DNA of 64,000 nt from Anaerolineales bacterium (GTDB taxonomy: Bacteria > Chloroflexota > Anaerolineae > Anaerolineales > Villigracilaceae), in assembly GCA_024710905.1 (NCBI GenBank), contig JANJTV010000109.1, positions 1-64,000 of the forward strand, given 5' to 3'. The translations under genes and the position numbers were made by a program. Below the pieces are notes generated by a model. That model saw nothing but the letters and a program-made list of their open reading frames with translations, ran no database searches and was not told the origin of the DNA. This document shows, piece after piece, positions 60,536 through 64,000 of this stretch. Positions within the stretch are counted from its first letter, which is position 1. Each line of letters opens with the position of its first letter.

Positions 60536-61841
60536 AATCACCCTACCGCTTAAAGACCACCCTCTTCAGCAAAGCATCGAGAGCATCCTCCGCGCCGCCT
60601 TGCAGGCCGCAGACCCGGCCAGGGCTGTGCGCAACTTTGTACGCGTTGAAAATCGTCACTTGTTCGTGGACGGCACGACGTATGCATTGGATGATTTCGA
60701 GGGGATCTCCCTGCTCGGAATCGGCAAAGCCGCCGAACAGATGACCCTGCCGCTGGCGGAGATGCTCTCCGGCTGGCCCACCCGGGGCTTGCTCATTCCC
60801 AAACAGGCCGCGCACAGCCTCCCGGCCGGGTTCCGTCAAATGACAGGCGGGCATCCCCTCCCCAACCAGAACAGCCTGCTGGCGGGGCAGCAAGCCATGC
60901 AATTTGTACAACCATTAACCGAAAAACATCTCTTCATTGCGCTACTCTCCGGGGGAGGTTCGGCACTGGCCACCCGGCCTACAACTGGAATTTCGCTGGC
61001 CGATCTGCAAGAACTGACATCCCAACTGCTTGCCTGTGGCGCGCGAATAGAAGAAATCAACACCCTACGCCGCGCACTGGACGACATCAAAGGCGGTGGG
61101 CTGGCACGGGCAGCCTCCCCGGCAACGATGGTCAGCCTGATTCTCTCGGATGTCGTCTCTGGCAACCCCGCAGATGTTTCCTCCGGCCCAACCGTCCCCG
61201 GTCCAACCGGACCGGCTGATGCATACAATATTTTAGAAAAATACAACCTATTGCAAACAACCCCCGAATCCATCCTCAGGGTGCTGACCAAGCCTCTCGA
61301 AACGGCAGTACAGATTTCGGGTGAGCCTGCCAACCAGGTGGTGGTAGTGGGCAGCAATCACCTTGCTGCACAGGCCGCCCTGCGGGCAGCGGAATCATCC
61401 GGCTTCCACACTACAGACCTGGGGAATCATTGGCAGGGCGAGGCACAGCAGGTAGCAAAACAATTGGTTGAACGTCTTAAGAAAGAGACACAGCGGCCTG
61501 CCTGCCTGGTGGCCGGCGGCGAAACAACCGTCACCCTGCACGGCGAGGGGCGCGGCGGGCGCAACACCGAGCTGGCCCTGGCAGCAGCATTGGCATTGGA
61601 TGGGCTGGAAAATGCCCTGCTGGTAAGCCTGGCAACTGATGGCGAGGACGGCCCAACCGATGCCGCCGGGGCAGTTGCCAGCGGAGAAACGCTTGCTCGT
61701 GCCCGGGAATTGGGATTGGATGCAAGCGGGTACCTGGCTCGCAATGATTCATATTCATTTTTTAATCAATTGACCGGGTTGATTAAAATTGGCCCCACAG
61801 GGACAAATGTAAACGACCTGGTTTTTATGTTTCGCTGGTAA
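60519..61841 (+). CDS. Glycerate 2-kinase (DUF4147/TtuD type)
   Basis: The product has 440 residues from the ATG at 60519; the frame is open much further left, antisense to the dehydrogenase, and that extension is rejected. Motifs: [11 protein letters not shown], the [10 protein letters not shown] region, [50 protein letters not shown] and [14 protein letters not shown], with [15 protein letters not shown] near the C-terminus. It phosphorylates D-glycerate to 2-phosphoglycerate. It is coupled by a shared promoter region to the glyoxylate/hydroxypyruvate reductase, so together they run the glycerate route. Confidence 0.9.
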   Translation: MPPADKITLPLKDHPLQQSIESILRAALQAADPARAVRNFVRVENRHLFVDGTTYALDDFEGISLLGIGKAAEQMTLPLAEMLSGWPTRGLLIPKQAAHSLPAGFRQMTGGHPLPNQNSLLAGQQAMQFVQPLTEKHLFIALLSGGGSALATRPTTGISLADLQELTSQLLACGARIEEINTLRRALDDIKGGGLARAASPATMVSLILSDVVSGNPADVSSGPTVPGPTGPADAYNILEKYNLLQTTPESILRVLTKPLETAVQISGEPANQVVVVGSNHLAAQAALRAAESSGFHTTDLGNHWQGEAQQVAKQLVERLKKETQRPACLVAGGETTVTLHGEGRGGRNTELALAAALALDGLENALLVSLATDGEDGPTDAAGAVASGETLARARELGLDASGYLARNDSYSFFNQLTGLIKIGPTGTNVNDLVFMFRW

Positions 61842-61936
61842 GCACAAATATTTCACCAGATAACCAGAAGCTCTGAAGGTCAGGAAGACTGATATATTCG
61901 GTCAAATCCTTCACAAACATTAAAATAGAAATTGGC

Positions 61937-61942
61937 TATAAT
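61937..61942 (+). promoter_or_regulatory. -10 element of the solute-binding protein operon
   Basis: TATAAT at 61937-61942, about 44 bases before the ATG at 61986, in an AT-rich stretch. The -35 match is weak. The 61842-61985 region holds no other gene. Confidence 0.45.
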
Positions 61943-61985
61943 CGGATTTTCCATTCTGCCGTATCAATAAATAAGGAGCATCATC

Positions 61986-63002
61986 ATGGTTAAAAAGATT
62001 TTTGTAGCACTGGTTGCTTTTATATTCCTGCTTTCTGCCTGCAATACCCAAACGGGCCCTGCAGTACCAACATCTTATGAAACAGCATCTGTGCGGGTGA
62101 CCATCAATGACAATATTAGTTATGCCCCCTTGTTAATTGCGAAAGAAGAGGGGTACTTCGAGGATTATGGTCTTAACGTCGAGTTTGTCACTTTTGACAA
62201 AGCATCGGAGGCGGTTGCACTTCTGCTCACCGGGCAAATTGATATTTACGCTGGCACCCTCAATGCGGGCTTTTTGAATGCAATCGCGCAGGAACCGAAC
62301 ATCAAAGCGGTTGCAGATCGGGGACACATCGCAACTGATGACCTTTGCACATACCAGGCCATCCTGATTCGCAAAGATCTTTATGAAAACGGTGCTGTAA
62401 CAGGCCCTGAAGCAATGGCAGGGAAAATACTGGCGGCAAAATCGTCCGGGATCCATGCATACTTACTGGATACTTACCTGCGTTATGGTGGTTTAACCTT
62501 TGCTGATATTCAGGTTAACGACCTCCCTGACAACGTGATTGTTGATGCCTTTGATGCGAAAACCATTGACGGCATGGTTGCAACAGAGCCAACATTGAGT
62601 TTTATTCTTGGTTCCGGCACAGCCGTCACTCTGGCAGAGACCCAAAGCGTAATTGGCTCACTACAAACCGGGGTAATTGCCTTTGGGAAGGATATTCTTC
62701 AAGACCGCCCGGAGGTTGGTGCGCGTTTTCTGGCGGCCTACCTGAAAGGTGTTCAGCAATATAACGAAGGGAAAACTGATCGCAACCTGGCCATTCTCCA
62801 CGAACAAACCAGCGAAGAGATGGAAACCTTGAATAACAGTTGCTGGCCGGCAATACGCACCGATGGGACAATTGATTTTGCAGGCGTTCAAGGCTACCAG
62901 CAATGGGCAATTGGCTCAGGCGAGTTGGACCAATTGGTGACCGAAGAGCAATTCTATGACCCAAAGCTCCTGCTAGAAGCCCAAAAGCTCATCCAGCCGT
63001 AA
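61986..63002 (+). CDS. ABC transporter solute-binding lipoprotein (SsuA/NMT1-like)
   Basis: The protein has 338 residues: a signal peptide ending in FLLSAC, then an NMT1/SsuA-type fold (ISYAPLLIAKEEGYFEDYGLNVEFV, LLTGQIDIYAGTLNAGFLNAI). Ligands in this family include aliphatic sulfonates, nitrate, taurine and hydroxymethylpyrimidine. AGGAG lies 7 bases before the ATG. No permease gene follows in the window; the next gene is an adenylation-domain protein 11 bases downstream, so the usual transporter role is unproven. Confidence 0.83.
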   Translation: MVKKIFVALVAFIFLLSACNTQTGPAVPTSYETASVRVTINDNISYAPLLIAKEEGYFEDYGLNVEFVTFDKASEAVALLLTGQIDIYAGTLNAGFLNAIAQEPNIKAVADRGHIATDDLCTYQAILIRKDLYENGAVTGPEAMAGKILAAKSSGIHAYLLDTYLRYGGLTFADIQVNDLPDNVIVDAFDAKTIDGMVATEPTLSFILGSGTAVTLAETQSVIGSLQTGVIAFGKDILQDRPEVGARFLAAYLKGVQQYNEGKTDRNLAILHEQTSEEMETLNNSCWPAIRTDGTIDFAGVQGYQQWAIGSGELDQLVTEEQFYDPKLLLEAQKLIQP

Positions 63003-63013
63003 AGAGGAAACCT

Positions 63014-64000
63014 TTGCAAGATTTAACTACTATTAAAGAAAGCTACCTCCTACAAAATTACTGGGAGCACGTCTACCAGGTGGCCCAGGCATTTGCCAGC
63101 AAGCCCTTTCTTGTGACAACGAAGGGCTTGCTGAATTATTCCGAGGTAAACCGCCTCTCAAATATCATCAGCGCTTCCATCAAATCAAATGCATCCCTTA
63201 AGGGCGTTGGGGTTGGGGTGTTCCTGAAAGACCCCCTTCAAGTTGCGCCAGCCATGGTGGGCATCGTTAAATCTGGGAACTATATTGTTCCGTTGGATAT
63301 TTCATATCCAGAAACTACGCTCAAGGGCATGGCGCAAACGGCGGACATCAAACTCATCATCACGAATCGAGTCCTTGAAGATCTGGCAGGTGTCTATTTC
63401 AGGAATCTCCCAATTATCTTTTATGATGACACAATCAAGGGATTACAGGGGCAGGGGACTGAAAACCCGACGGTGTACTACAAGCCGGAGGATGTTGTTC
63501 AGATTCTATTTACATCGGGGTCAACAGGCACCCCAAAAGGTGCAATTGAAGATTACCGTTATTTTATCCGGGCTATTTTTAACCGGATACAGAGCAACTA
63601 CTATGATGTTGATGAAAGGCATCTGCAACTTTCAACATTTTCATTTTCAGGGCCACATATACGCCTTTTTTTAACCCTTACCACGGGAAACAGCCTGTAT
63701 TATTACGACATTAAAGAAGATGGAATGGCCGGGCTGCCCACTTGGATAAAACAACAACAAATAACCTACTTCAGCGCCACCCCAACCCTATTCAGGAGTT
63801 TTGTCAGCACCCTGCACCCTGAGGACACTTTCCCTACGGTGAACAAATTTAGCAATGGTGGGGAAAAGAAACGCATCAGCGACATTGAAGCCGTGCGAAA
63901 GCATTTCCCGAACGTAAAAAAAATTCGGCTCGGGTTTGGCGCTACAGAAACCCAAAACGTGGCCGGGAGCTACGTCCCGATTGATTATGATTTTCCCAGA
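63014..64000 (+). CDS. AMP-binding (adenylation) domain protein, 5' part, TTG start
   Basis: An open frame of 329 codons runs from TTG 63014-63016 to the window end without a stop. GAGG lies 7-8 bases before the TTG, and no ATG fits. The core motifs of the adenylate-forming family are present in order: YIVPLDISYPETTLKGM, the phosphate loop LFTSGSTGTPKG (about residues 168-179), FSFSGPH, GGEKKR and FGATE. The PLDxxYP motif is typical of nonribosomal peptide adenylation domains, so the gene may be the start of an NRPS or a stand-alone ligase. The substrate code cannot be read safely. Confidence 0.82.
   Translation, partial: MQDLTTIKESYLLQNYWEHVYQVAQAFASKPFLVTTKGLLNYSEVNRLSNIISASIKSNASLKGVGVGVFLKDPLQVAPAMVGIVKSGNYIVPLDISYPETTLKGMAQTADIKLIITNRVLEDLAGVYFRNLPIIFYDDTIKGLQGQGTENPTVYYKPEDVVQILFTSGSTGTPKGAIEDYRYFIRAIFNRIQSNYYDVDERHLQLSTFSFSGPHIRLFLTLTTGNSLYYYDIKEDGMAGLPTWIKQQQITYFSATPTLFRSFVSTLHPEDTFPTVNKFSNGGEKKRISDIEAVRKHFPNVKKIRLGFGATETQNVAGSYVPIDYDFPR

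Overview
The window looks like chromosomal DNA of an Anaerolineae-like Chloroflexota bacterium. This rests on gene content: lipoproteins with long Thr-Pro linkers, a giant multi-GAF histidine kinase, DUF4388/MglA-type GTPase genes, an asp23-fakA-degV-recG-coaD block, mixed Shine-Dalgarno and leaderless gene starts, and moderately high G+C. No rRNA, tRNA, insertion sequence, prophage or CRISPR array was seen.

Layout. 1-5.8 kb: partial malate dehydrogenase, thioredoxin reductase, a class III aminotransferase, a P-loop kinase-like protein and a secreted beta-helix protein. 6.0-10.3 kb: a MoxR/DUF58/DUF4129 operon on the minus strand. 10.3-15.8 kb: small conserved genes (DUF309, zinc ribbon, DUF4173, DUF3048, DUF2085, DUF4126) and an isolated small plus-strand transcription unit at 12.65-12.85 kb. 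15.8-20.85 kb: a thiamine operon (thiN-thiB-thiP-thiQ plus DUF402) behind a TPP riboswitch.

20.85-35.7 kb is the most unusual part. Ten tightly spaced minus-strand genes follow one strong promoter: DUF4388 protein, MglA-like GTPase, alpha/beta hydrolase, V4R protein, left-handed beta-helix protein, homologue of cyanobacterial acyl-ACP reductase, response regulator with a degenerate GGDEF domain, a 2479-residue kinase with about eleven GAF domains, a single-domain response regulator, and a second hydrolase paralogue whose catalytic serine is glycine. I propose a signalling system coupled to acyl-lipid reduction; this is inference.

35.7-49.3 kb: LysM lipoprotein, TPR membrane protein, DUF971, SH3-like protein, lipid kinase, Ser/Thr kinase, rpe, rpmB, then asp23-fakA-degV-recG-coaD and a coiled-coil protein. 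49.3-56.2 kb: acyltransferase, SMP-30 protein and CorA with a leader ORF, then a membrane-spanning STAND-like ATPase, a membrane protein and a DUF1801 protein. 56.2-64 kb: transhydrogenase, GNAT, SDR, a hydroxyacid dehydrogenase divergent from glycerate 2-kinase, and a solute-binding lipoprotein followed by a truncated adenylation-domain gene.

A genome-scale pattern is visible. Many genes at the head of transcription units have a -10 hexamer ending 6-9 bases before ATG and no Shine-Dalgarno sequence, which predicts leaderless mRNAs. Genes inside operons, and several leadered units, have good Shine-Dalgarno sites.
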